Source of the DNA: Gp6-AA40 sp035496255
GTDB taxonomy: Bacteria > Acidobacteriota > Vicinamibacteria > Vicinamibacterales > UBA2999
DNA length: 64,000 nt
Reading direction: 5' to 3'
Assembly (NCBI GenBank): GCA_035496255.1
Contig: DATJEU010000099.1
Coordinates: 1 to 64,000, forward strand
Shown here one piece after another: positions 30,075-38,125 of this stretch. Every line of letters begins with the position of its first letter. Position 1 is the first letter of the stretch. A program made the position numbers and the translations under genes. The notes below the pieces were generated by a model that saw only the letters and a program-made list of their open reading frames with translations, ran no database searches and was not told where the DNA came from.

Positions 30075-31531
30075 CGCAGCCCGTCGATACCCGGGTGCCG
30101 GCCACAGACGCGCCAGCGGCGATCCGGCCCCGGATCCTGGTCGTCGACGACGAACCGTCGATGCGCGACATGCTGCGCATCGTGTTGCGGCGCGATGGCT
30201 ATGACGTCGACGTCGCGTCGAACGGAAAGGAGGCGCTCGACCTGCTCAATCGGGTCGCGTTCGACCTGCTGCTGTCAGACATCCGGATGGCGGATGTCTC
30301 CGGCGTCGACGTGCTGCGCGCGGCCAAGGATGCGAACCGCGACATCGTGGCGTTCATGATGACGGCGTATGCGTCCACCAGCACCGCGGTGGAAGCCATG
30401 CGGCTCGGCGCGGTGGACTACTTCACCAAGCCGTTCAACATGGATGAATTGCGCCTGAAGGTGGCGCAGCATCTCGAGTCGCATCGTCTGAAGCAGGAGA
30501 ACGTCCGGCTCAAACGCGAGCTGCGCTCGAAGTACCAGTTCTCGAACATCATCGGCCGCAGCGACGCAATGCTGGCTGTCTTCACGCTGGTCGAGACGAT
30601 CGCGAAGACCAACAGCACCGTCCTGATCACCGGTGAATCGGGCACCGGCAAGGACATGGTGGCGCGCGCGGTTCACTACAACTCGCTGCGCCGCGACTAC
30701 CCGTTCGTCGCGCTCAATTGCGGCGCCGTGCCCGAGACGCTGCTCGAATCCGAACTGTTCGGTCACATGCGCGGTGCGTTTACCGGCGCGGAAACGAACA
30801 AGAAGGGCCTCATCGAGATTGCCGAGCGCGGCACCGTGTTCCTCGACGAAATCGGCGAGATGAACGCGGCGATGCAGGTGAAGCTGCTGCGCATCCTCCA
30901 GGACCGGCGGTTCCGCCGGCTCGGGGGCACCGACGAGGTGCAGGCGGATATCCGCATCATCGCGGCCACCAACCAGGACCTGCCGAAGCTGGTGGCCGAA
31001 GGACGGTTCCGCGAGGACCTGTTTTACCGCATCAACGTGATCCCCATTCAGTTGCCGCCGCTGCGTGACCGCCGCGAGGACATTCCGCTGCTGGCGGAGC
31101 ACTTCCTCGAGAAGTTCGCATCCCAGATGGGCAAGAACGTTCACAGCATTTCGAACGACGCCCAGGAGCGGCTCGCAGTCTACGCCTGGCCGGGCAACGT
31201 GCGTGAGCTGGAGAACGTGATGGAGCGTGCGGTGGCCATCGAGCAGACGCCGGTGGTGTTGCCCGAGACGCTGGCACCGCACGTCGGTCCCGGCGCGGGT
31301 CAGGAAGGGCCGTCTGCGACGACGGAGTTTGAGGCGGCAGCTCCGGACCTTCGATCTCTCCCCGATCTGGGAGAAGGATTCGACCTCGAAGCCAAGGGCG
31401 ACGAGATGTACCGGCACTACATCAGCCTGGCGCTCGAGCGCACCGGCGGCGTGCAGACGAAGGCCGCGGAGCTGCTCGGCATGAGCTTCCGTTCGTTCCG
31501 GTACTACGCCAAGAAGTTCAATATCAGGTAG
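30071..31531 (+). CDS. pilR: NtrC-family response regulator PilR
   Basis: Sigma-54 activator expected to drive pilA. The 486-residue protein has a receiver domain with the acidic pair D26/D27 and phospho-acceptor D70 (LLLSDIRMAD), a AAA+ domain with GESGTGKD and the sigma-54-contacting loop GAFTGA, and a Fis-type helix-turn-helix at the C-terminus (KAAELLGMSFRSFRYYAKKFNI). It starts at ATG 30071, overlapping pilS by ATGA. A fitting -24/-12 site precedes pilA at 37336. It ends 8 bases from a convergent permease gene. Confidence 0.94.
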   Translation: MTQPVDTRVPATDAPAAIRPRILVVDDEPSMRDMLRIVLRRDGYDVDVASNGKEALDLLNRVAFDLLLSDIRMADVSGVDVLRAAKDANRDIVAFMMTAYASTSTAVEAMRLGAVDYFTKPFNMDELRLKVAQHLESHRLKQENVRLKRELRSKYQFSNIIGRSDAMLAVFTLVETIAKTNSTVLITGESGTGKDMVARAVHYNSLRRDYPFVALNCGAVPETLLESELFGHMRGAFTGAETNKKGLIEIAERGTVFLDEIGEMNAAMQVKLLRILQDRRFRRLGGTDEVQADIRIIAATNQDLPKLVAEGRFREDLFYRINVIPIQLPPLRDRREDIPLLAEHFLEKFASQMGKNVHSISNDAQERLAVYAWPGNVRELENVMERAVAIEQTPVVLPETLAPHVGPGAGQEGPSATTEFEAAAPDLRSLPDLGEGFDLEAKGDEMYRHYISLALERTGGVQTKAAELLGMSFRSFRYYAKKFNIR

Positions 31532-31539
31532 CTGCCGGG

Positions 31540-34203
31540 TCAGTCGCCGCGCAGCGCCACCGCCGGGGGGACGCGTACGGCTCGCGAGACCGGGACCGCA
31601 CTCGCCAGCACGCCAATGGCAAGAAATACCAACGTCGCCAGCAGCAACGTGATGCCGTCGTACGGGCTGACTCCGTAGAGCAGCGACGACAGCGTGTGTC
31701 CAAGAGCCGCGGACGCAATGAGACCGACGGCGACGCCAATCGCGTCCATGCTCAGTCCCTCGCGCAGGATCAACGCGAACACGGACGCCCGATCGGCGCC
31801 GAGCGCCTGCCGCACGCCGATCTCACCGGTTCGCTGGACGACGCCGTACGCCATCACGCCGTAGATGCCGACGGCGCCGAGGAACAGCGCGATTCCCGCA
31901 GCAAGCACCAGCACGGTCATCGTGAAGCTGGTCCGGCTGATCGATGCGCCGACCACGCTCTGCATCGTCTGAATGTCGGAGACCGGTAGATCCGGATCCA
32001 GCCTCGCGATGGTCCGGCGTACCGCCGGCAGCACGTCCAGCGGGTCACGATTCGTGCGCACCGTGACGACCATTGCGCGGATGCCACCGCCACGTGCGTC
32101 GAGCATCGGCTTGTAGACGACCGGTTCGATCGGCGCGTCTGGTGCCGTGTCGTGGACATCGCCGACGACGCCGACGATGCGGGCAGGCGCGCCGGCGATG
32201 GTGATCTGTTTGCCGAGCGCGCTCGAATGCGGCCAATACTTGTTCTTGAGGGTCAGGCTGATAATCGCCGACCCGAGCCGGCGCTGGTGGTCGTCGGCGA
32301 TGAAGGTGCGGCCCTCGATGACGGGGATGTGCATCGCCTCGAAATAGCCAGGCGTGGCGCGCCTGAACACGGAGTTGGGCGGTCTCGCGTCCGGGGGCAG
32401 CGGCGCGTCGGCGATTTCGGTGCCCAGGAACGGTCCGCCAAGGCCGCCGATTCCACCGGTCATCGGGAGGAACGACGCTGCGCCGGCGGCGGTCACGCCA
32501 GGGATGGTCCGCACCTGATCGAGCAACGCATCATAGAAGCGGGCGAGCGGCTCGCTGTCGGGATAGCGCTTCGGATCCGGTGCCACGCGGAAGGTCAGCA
32601 CGTGCGACGCGTCGAAGCCGGGATTGACGGCTGAGAGCGCGGCAAAGCTGCGCACCATCAGCGTCGAACCCACGAACAGCGCCAGCGCCAATCCCACCTG
32701 GGCGGCCACCAGCGCGCGACGTGCAATCTGTCGTTCGCGGCCGGCAGTGCCACTGCGTCCCGCCTGCAGCGCCCTGAGGACGCGTGACGATGCGGTCCGC
32801 AGCGCGGGCAGAAGCGCAAACAGCAGTCCCGCCGCCACCGAGATCGCGGCAGTGAAGGCGAGCACGGTGACGTTGATGCCGATCTCGTCGAGTCGTGGGA
32901 TGCTTGGCGGCGCGATTGCCACGAGCGCGCGCAGGCCGCCGTAGGCGAGAGCGACGCCGGCGATGCCTCCGGCGAGCGCGATGAGCACCCCCTCGGTCAG
33001 CAGGCGCCGGATCAGGCGCCGCCGCCCTGACCCAAGTGCCACGCGAACTGCCGCGTCCATCGTTCGAGCCTCGGCACGCACCTGGAACAGATTGGCGACG
33101 TTGCTGCACCCGATCAGGAGCAGGAACGCCATCGTTCCGAGCAGTACCAGCAGCGGCCGGCGCGAGCGGCCCACCACGTCGTCCTTCACCGTCCGGACGT
33201 GGGCCTTCCCGGTGATAACGTCCTGCGTCCAGTTGGGGGGATAGCCGATTGCGCCAAAACCGGCGATCAGCCGCTCGGCGTCAGCGGTCGCGGCGTCGAT
33301 GGTGACGCCTGGCTTCAGGCGGGCGATCAGGCCGATGCTCGGACGGTTGACGTTCTTGCTCGTGGGATCGAGTTGGAACGGGATCCAGACATCCACGTCC
33401 GGTTGTGGAAAGCGGAACCATGCGGGCATGACGCCGATTACCTGCCACGTCACTCCACTTACTTGCACCAGGCTGCCAATGACCGACGGGCTGGCCGCAA
33501 ACGCCGTGCGCCAGAGTCCGTCGCTCAGAAGCAGCACGCGCGGGCCATTCGGACGATCTTCGGCGTCGGTGGGAAAGCGGCCAAGTTGTGGAGGGACGTC
33601 GAGCACGCGGAACGCCGCCGCCGTCATCCGTGCGACCGCAAGCGCATGCGGCGAGCCGTGGCCGGTGAGCGCCCATTCGTCATTGCCGTTCGTGCCGGCG
33701 AAGATGCTGACGCCTCCGACTTCGGCGAACGTTCGGTTGTTGTTGACGAAGTGAAAGAACCCGAGCTCCGCGAACGGCATCTCTACCGTCGCGTTGGCCT
33801 GCGGCTTCGTGTGCAGCGTTACGCGCACCAGGCGGTCGGGATCAGGGAACGGCATGGGCCGCAGCAGGACACCATCGACCACCGAGAAGATCGCAGTCGT
33901 CGCGCCGATGGACACGGCCAGCGTCAGGACCGCTGCGCTGGTGAATCCCGGCGACCGGCGAAGGCTGCGCAGCGTCTGGCGCACATCGATGACAAAGCTC
34001 TCGAGGTGGAACAGCGGATCGCGCTCACGCGCCTGCTGTTTGACCGCCGTTGGATTGCCGAACTGCCGCCGGGCCGCGCGACGTGCCTCATCCGGCGTCA
34101 GTCCGCGATCGAGATGCGCCTGTACTTGCAGATCGAGGTGTGCGTCGATCTCTTCGTCCATCTCGTCATGTGATCGCCAGCGGAGCCATCGGGGAAGCTT
34201 CAT
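31540..34203 (-). CDS. ADOP-family permease (acidobacterial duplicated orphan permease)
   Basis: An 887-residue membrane protein with two FtsX/MacB_PCD halves in one chain. The family's N-terminal cytoplasmic segment (DEEIDAHLDLQVQAHLDRGL ... ARRAARRQFGN) is followed by RQTLRSLRRSPGFTSAAVLTLAVSIG and a second permease half ending VGIYGVMAYGVVQRTGEIGVRQALGA. No ATPase is attached or adjacent; such orphan permeases are abundant in Acidobacteria. ATG 34203 overlaps the PadR stop by ATGA, so regulator and permease are coupled, the usual arrangement for this family. Substrate is unknown. It interrupts the pil region on the opposite strand. Confidence 0.92.
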   Translation of the reverse strand: MKLPRWLRWRSHDEMDEEIDAHLDLQVQAHLDRGLTPDEARRAARRQFGNPTAVKQQARERDPLFHLESFVIDVRQTLRSLRRSPGFTSAAVLTLAVSIGATTAIFSVVDGVLLRPMPFPDPDRLVRVTLHTKPQANATVEMPFAELGFFHFVNNNRTFAEVGGVSIFAGTNGNDEWALTGHGSPHALAVARMTAAAFRVLDVPPQLGRFPTDAEDRPNGPRVLLLSDGLWRTAFAASPSVIGSLVQVSGVTWQVIGVMPAWFRFPQPDVDVWIPFQLDPTSKNVNRPSIGLIARLKPGVTIDAATADAERLIAGFGAIGYPPNWTQDVITGKAHVRTVKDDVVGRSRRPLLVLLGTMAFLLLIGCSNVANLFQVRAEARTMDAAVRVALGSGRRRLIRRLLTEGVLIALAGGIAGVALAYGGLRALVAIAPPSIPRLDEIGINVTVLAFTAAISVAAGLLFALLPALRTASSRVLRALQAGRSGTAGRERQIARRALVAAQVGLALALFVGSTLMVRSFAALSAVNPGFDASHVLTFRVAPDPKRYPDSEPLARFYDALLDQVRTIPGVTAAGAASFLPMTGGIGGLGGPFLGTEIADAPLPPDARPPNSVFRRATPGYFEAMHIPVIEGRTFIADDHQRRLGSAIISLTLKNKYWPHSSALGKQITIAGAPARIVGVVGDVHDTAPDAPIEPVVYKPMLDARGGGIRAMVVTVRTNRDPLDVLPAVRRTIARLDPDLPVSDIQTMQSVVGASISRTSFTMTVLVLAAGIALFLGAVGIYGVMAYGVVQRTGEIGVRQALGADRASVFALILREGLSMDAIGVAVGLIASAALGHTLSSLLYGVSPYDGITLLLATLVFLAIGVLASAVPVSRAVRVPPAVALRGD

Positions 34204-34544
34204 GTCGCCCTCCGCGGATTGAGGATGCGGGAGATGACGCGAACGGTGGCCTCCCAGCGCCGTGTCTCGGTGACCAGACGTTTGCGGCCGGCCCGCGTGA
34301 GCTTGTAAAAGCGAGCACGCCGGTTGTTCTCGGAGACACCCCATTCCGACGTGATGAGCCTCGCCCGCTCAAGCCGCTGCAGCGCGGGGTAGAGCGAGCC
34401 ATGGTCGACCAGCAGTTCTTCGTCGGTTTCCCGCTGGATGCTGGTGGCGATGCCATGCCCGTGCACCGGTCCCAGCGCCAGGGTCTGCAGGACGAGCAGA
34501 TCGAGCGTGCCCTGCAGGAGCTGGATGCGTTCCTGTTCTCCCAT
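34200..34544 (-). CDS. PadR-family transcriptional regulator
   Basis: A 114-residue DNA-binding protein. The PadR winged helix spans the N-terminal part: LLQGTLDLLVLQTLALGPVHGHGIA, then VDHGSLYPALQRLERARLI and NRRARFYKLTRAGRKRL, with a short C-terminal helix for dimerisation. It is the short (s-PadR-like) form. It overlaps the ADOP permease by 4 bases and probably controls that operon; three CTACCAG sequences lie upstream as candidate binding sites. The signal it senses is unknown. Confidence 0.9.
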   Translation of the reverse strand: MGEQERIQLLQGTLDLLVLQTLALGPVHGHGIATSIQRETDEELLVDHGSLYPALQRLERARLITSEWGVSENNRRARFYKLTRAGRKRLVTETRRWEATVRVISRILNPRRAT

Positions 34545-34557
34545 TTCGGTAGAGAAG

Positions 34558-34628
34558 CTACCAGTACTCTTTCAGATTGTCTACCAGTGTCTGGTGGCTG
34601 GTGGGCGCGCGGCTGGCGGCCTACCAGA
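34558..34628 (-). promoter_or_regulatory. Three CTACCAG direct repeats upstream of padR
   Basis: CTACCAGT occurs at 34558-34565 and 34581-34588 and CTACCAGA at 34621-34628 (plus-strand reading). The first two are 23 bases apart, about two helical turns. They lie 14-84 bases before the padR start, where the promoter and an autoregulatory site are expected. The typical ATGT-N8-ACAT PadR operator was not seen. Confidence 0.4.
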
Positions 34629-34633
34629 CACCT

Positions 34634-34663
34634 GTAGGGTCGGTCTTGCTTTTCAGACCGGCC
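34634..34663. repeat. REP-like palindrome, copy 2 (divergent)
   Basis: GTAGGGTCGGTCTTGC followed by TTTTCAGACCGGCC; the arms pair as GGTCGGTCT/AGACCGGCC. It sits between padR and the next minus-strand gene. It is the most divergent copy of the GTAGAGGCCGACC family in the window, with a longer loop. Confidence 0.5.
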
Positions 34664-34670
34664 GGCTGGC

Positions 34671-35753
34671 TCAGCGAACGCTGAAGGGCACGGTGACCGT
34701 GCGGGTCGTGAGGTGCTCGGAGACTTTCTCGAAGACGTCGATGTCGAACGGCTGGTCGATCTTGTTGCCGGCGACGTCTTCGAGGCCGGCGTCCACCAGC
34801 AGCCGGTAGGCGCCGGCAGACCACGGTTGCCGCGGCGTGAAACGCCAGATCGTTTCGTTCCGATCGACGGCGATCGTGCCGGCGACGCGGCCGCCCGCAC
34901 TGGCCACCTGCACCATCCGCTGCAGCAGCGGGTAGTTCATCGATCGTCCGAAATCGACGACGAGCGGCGTGGTGGTGCCCGCACGCGGAGCAGTAACGCG
35001 CCACTGTTTCGGATCGGGCGGGACGCGGACGGCGCGCCCGCCGCGGAAGTCTTTGCGATAGTCGCCGGCCAGCGGCAGCCCTCTCGCGTCGGGCCACGAT
35101 CGGTCGATGACCAGCGTGTAGCGTGTGCCCTCGGCGATCGGCGGTCCCATCTTCGAGTTCGCCGTGAGCCCGCGCTTGATGCGTCCCGGATCGAACGTCA
35201 TCGTCAGCCGCTGATTGCCTGGATCCCAGAGTTCCTGGCCCGGCAGCAGCACGCCTTTCAACTCCTGGCCTGCGCTATCCACGATATGAAGATGCGTGGC
35301 GACTTCCCCTCGGCTCACGGGTCCTGAGAAGTAGATGTACAGGCGCAGCGTGTTGCTCGGCAGCACGTCGGCGGATGGATAGACATGTTCGACGTGTGTT
35401 GCTGGCCCGGGCGCGCGTGCCGGACCATTGAACCTCCGCTCGATGCGCGCGCGCTGGCCGGGTTGCTGAAAGACGGCGCGGTAGGTGATGCCTGCTGCCA
35501 GCGGATACCGAGGGCGAAAGATGAGGGTGCCACGCTCGACGCTGTAGCTGCCGAGCATCGCCGGGCCGTCGGTCGTTCCCGCGTAGACCGCGAGCACCGA
35601 TGCCCAGCCACCGGCCGGCTGTGTGGCCGGCGCCCGCCAGCCGGTGACCCGGAACGTACCGGCATCGAGCTGGATGGAAACGGCTTGTGCCCTCGCGATC
35701 GTCCCCAGAGCGAAGACGATCGCGAGAATCCGGAGTTTGGGTACCACCCGCAT
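34671..35753 (-). CDS. Exported protein with Ig-like/SbsA-type repeats, unknown function
   Basis: A 360-residue protein with a signal peptide (MRVVPKLRILAIVFALGTIARAQA). The mature part has beta-rich repeats with the phrases GTLIFRPRYPLAAGITYRAVF, LYIYFSGPVSRGEV and ETIWRFTPRQPWSAGAYRLLV; the last, followed by DVAGNKI, is the recognisable pattern of SbsA-type bacterial Ig-like domains. It has no anchor or enzyme motif. The next gene on the same strand (35867-36976) is also exported, but a REP-like palindrome and about 110 bases separate them. A periplasmic or surface structural role is plausible only. Confidence 0.65.
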   Translation of the reverse strand: MRVVPKLRILAIVFALGTIARAQAVSIQLDAGTFRVTGWRAPATQPAGGWASVLAVYAGTTDGPAMLGSYSVERGTLIFRPRYPLAAGITYRAVFQQPGQRARIERRFNGPARAPGPATHVEHVYPSADVLPSNTLRLYIYFSGPVSRGEVATHLHIVDSAGQELKGVLLPGQELWDPGNQRLTMTFDPGRIKRGLTANSKMGPPIAEGTRYTLVIDRSWPDARGLPLAGDYRKDFRGGRAVRVPPDPKQWRVTAPRAGTTTPLVVDFGRSMNYPLLQRMVQVASAGGRVAGTIAVDRNETIWRFTPRQPWSAGAYRLLVDAGLEDVAGNKIDQPFDIDVFEKVSEHLTTRTVTVPFSVR

Positions 35754-35821
35754 AGCTGAATCGGTGCGAAAGCTTCTGGCTTCCGACTACGGGCTTCGTC
35801 CGCCGCAGACGCCAACAACCT

Positions 35822-35851
35822 CGTAGAGGCCGACCTTCAGGTCGGCCTCCC
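35822..35851. repeat. REP-like palindrome, copy 3
   Basis: CGTAGAGGCCGACC then TTCAGGTCGGCCTCCC; the arms GGCCGACC/GGTCGGCC form a perfect 8-bp stem with a short TTCA loop. It lies between two exported-protein genes on the minus strand, 15 bases after the stop of the 35867-36976 gene, and could also act as its terminator. Confidence 0.65.
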
Positions 35852-35866
35852 GATGTAGCCCGAGCT

Positions 35867-36976
35867 TTACGGCAGCGCGATCGTCTGCAGGCTTGCAGGG
35901 CCCTTCGTGAAGACCAGCGCGTGCCCATCGTCGACCTGCGCCAGGTGCTGCACGTTGGTCAACGCCGTGATCTTGTCGTACGGCGCACCCGCCACGTCCA
36001 CCACGGTCGGCGAATCGATCGGCTTGTCGGTCGCGAGCGAATCGGCGTGCAGCTTGACGACGCCGAACGAGGTGTTCGCGATCAGGATGTACTGGTGCCC
36101 GTCTTTCTTGTAGGGAACCATGTCGAGTGGCTGGTTGCCGGAACCAAGATCGGCAATCGTGACGCCTTTGACCTGGGCGCCGGGCTTGAGGTCGCTCATG
36201 GGGATTTTCACGAGCGGCGTGCAGGTGTAGGCGGCGAGCACGTAGGGTTGACCGCCCAGGGTATACGGCACGAAGGTCCGCACCGGCGCCTGCGTCTCGA
36301 AGCGCCCGTGCGACGCGTGCCAGATCTGGAGCTGCGTGCCCTGGCCGGCATTCGTGAACGGATACGGAATCGAGCGCAGGGCCGAGTTCCATTCCTCGTT
36401 CGACATCCCGGTCACCAGCAGGTTGCCGTTTACGAACGCCATGTCGGTAATCGTCGTCGTCCGCGGATTCTGGCGGGAGGAGGGATTGTCGGCGGGAGCG
36501 TCGACCAGTGCCACCGAGGCGTGCGGGATGTTGTCGAGTGACAGCGGCGTCACCTTGCCCGACGGCTCGACTTTCACCACCAGCGGCATCGCGTCAGGGC
36601 CGCGGCCGCGCGCGGCTGACACGTACACGTTCTTGGAGATCGGGTTCACGGCGACGTCGTTGATCAGGATCTGGTCGGGCATCACGCCGACCAGACCGGC
36701 GATTTTCTGGTCCAAACCCTGGACGTTGATCGCAGCCGTCTTGACCGGCGTCTTGTCATTGGTGTCGAGGGCGACGACCGCTCCCCCAATCGAGTCGCCG
36801 ACGAACAGCACGCCATCGGGACCGAAGGTGAGGGCGCCGGCCGACTTCAGGTCGGCTTTGCCGGCCGTCAGCACGGCCGCGGCATTGGCCGGTCGATGAG
36901 CGCTCAAGACTACGAGCGCAATCAGGGTGGTCGTGCCGAGCGCGATCGTGGCACGCACGAGGAAACGAGGCTGCAT
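35867..36976 (-). CDS. Exported protein, probable beta-propeller, unknown function
   Basis: A 369-residue protein with a signal peptide (about residues 1-33, ending PANAAA). The mature part has several repeats of the kind ALTFGPDGVLFVGDSIGGAV, DVAVNPISKNVYVSAARG and PLDMVPYKKDGHQYILIANT, as in NHL/SMP-30-like propellers, but no catalytic residues stand out. GGAGG lies 4-5 bases before ATG 36976. Residues around GKADLKSAG just after the signal peptide are encoded by a degenerate copy of the REP-like palindrome (36839-36856), so part of the N-terminus may derive from the repeat. Confidence 0.65.
   Translation of the reverse strand: MQPRFLVRATIALGTTTLIALVVLSAHRPANAAAVLTAGKADLKSAGALTFGPDGVLFVGDSIGGAVVALDTNDKTPVKTAAINVQGLDQKIAGLVGVMPDQILINDVAVNPISKNVYVSAARGRGPDAMPLVVKVEPSGKVTPLSLDNIPHASVALVDAPADNPSSRQNPRTTTITDMAFVNGNLLVTGMSNEEWNSALRSIPYPFTNAGQGTQLQIWHASHGRFETQAPVRTFVPYTLGGQPYVLAAYTCTPLVKIPMSDLKPGAQVKGVTIADLGSGNQPLDMVPYKKDGHQYILIANTSFGVVKLHADSLATDKPIDSPTVVDVAGAPYDKITALTNVQHLAQVDDGHALVFTKGPASLQTIALP
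36839..36856. repeat. REP-like palindrome core inside a coding sequence
   Basis: GGCCGACTTCAGGTCGGC is the family core GGCCGACCTTCAGGTCGGC with one base missing. It lies within codons for the mature N-terminus of the 35867-36976 gene. Confidence 0.5.
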
Positions 36977-37068
36977 ATTCCCTCCGCAAGAAAGGACAGA
37001 CAGGGATGGAAACGGCCCATGATAATCCCGTTCGGCGGCGCCGCCCGGCGCGACAAAGGTTGGCCGGA

Positions 37069-37198
37069 CGTAGCGGCCGACCCTCAGCCGGCCAGACGCT
37101 GGGTGACAAACGTAGAGGCCGACCTTTCAGGTCGGTCAGGCGATGGGTGACAAACGTAGAGGCCGACCTTTCAGGTCGGCCAGACGCGGCGTGACAAA
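37069..37198. repeat. Tandem array of three REP-like units (42-44 bp)
   Basis: Units begin at 37069, 37111 and 37155. Each reads CGTAG(A/C)GGCCGACC, a short loop, a GGTCGGCC-type arm, then CAGACGC or CAGGCGA and a conserved (G)GTGACAAA tail. Units 2 and 3 are nearly identical; unit 1 is diverged. The array lies in the 512-base spacer between a minus-strand gene and pilA, upstream of the pilA promoter. There are no unique spacers, so it is not a CRISPR array. The rest of the spacer holds no gene. Confidence 0.85.
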
Positions 37199-37335
37199 AG
37201 ACGGCAGCCAGCGCCGCCATTATTTGGCACTTCGCAAAAAGTGGCAGCCAGGGTTGGCCAAGGCCAGACCAGACGGATTTGGCTAAGGTCTTACACTGAA
37301 AGAGCTTGGAGTGACAACGGCAGCGTCAGGAAACC

Positions 37336-37351
37336 TGGCACAGCCGCTGCA
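37336..37351 (+). promoter_or_regulatory. Sigma-54 (-24/-12) promoter of pilA
   Basis: TGGCACAGCCGCTGCA matches TGGCACG-N4-TTGCW at 10 of 12 defined positions with the GG-GC spacing of 12. Transcription would start near 37362, giving a leader of about 127 bases. Known pilA genes under PilSR use this promoter type, and pilS/pilR are encoded 6 kb upstream. Confidence 0.7.
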
Positions 37352-37488
37352 GTAAGCCGGACCGTTCGCGGTTCTTGTTGCGGACGACCGAACGCGCCCC
37401 CTCGACCTCTAATGACTTTGTGGGCGCGCCGGCAGTGAACCCCTGACAGTGGGCTCTCAGGCCCGCGCGCTCACAAGGAGTACTGACT

Positions 37489-38031
<543 letters not shown>

Positions 38032-38050
38032 CAGGTAACGGTTCGGATTC

Positions 38051-38082
38051 GAAGAAGGGGCGGCCGACTGCCGCCCCTCTTC
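38051..38082 (+). terminator. Hairpin after pilA
   Basis: GGGGCGGC pairs with GCCGCCCC around the 5-base loop CGACT, extended by GAAG/CTTC with one bulged base. It begins 19 bases after the pilA stop. There is no T run, but the stem is strong; it may terminate pilA mRNA or protect its 3' end. Confidence 0.65.
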
Positions 38083-38125
38083 GTCTGTACGGTAAGCTCT
38101 GGCATCGAGGTAAGCAGGTAGATCC

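Noticed and set aside
37069..37198. Possible CRISPR array
   Set aside because: Units follow each other directly with no unique spacers, units are palindromic and diverged, and no cas gene is present.
37223..37240. TTTGGCACTTCGC as an additional sigma-54 -24 box before pilA
   Set aside because: No GC lies 12 bases downstream of GG; the site at 37336 has both boxes.
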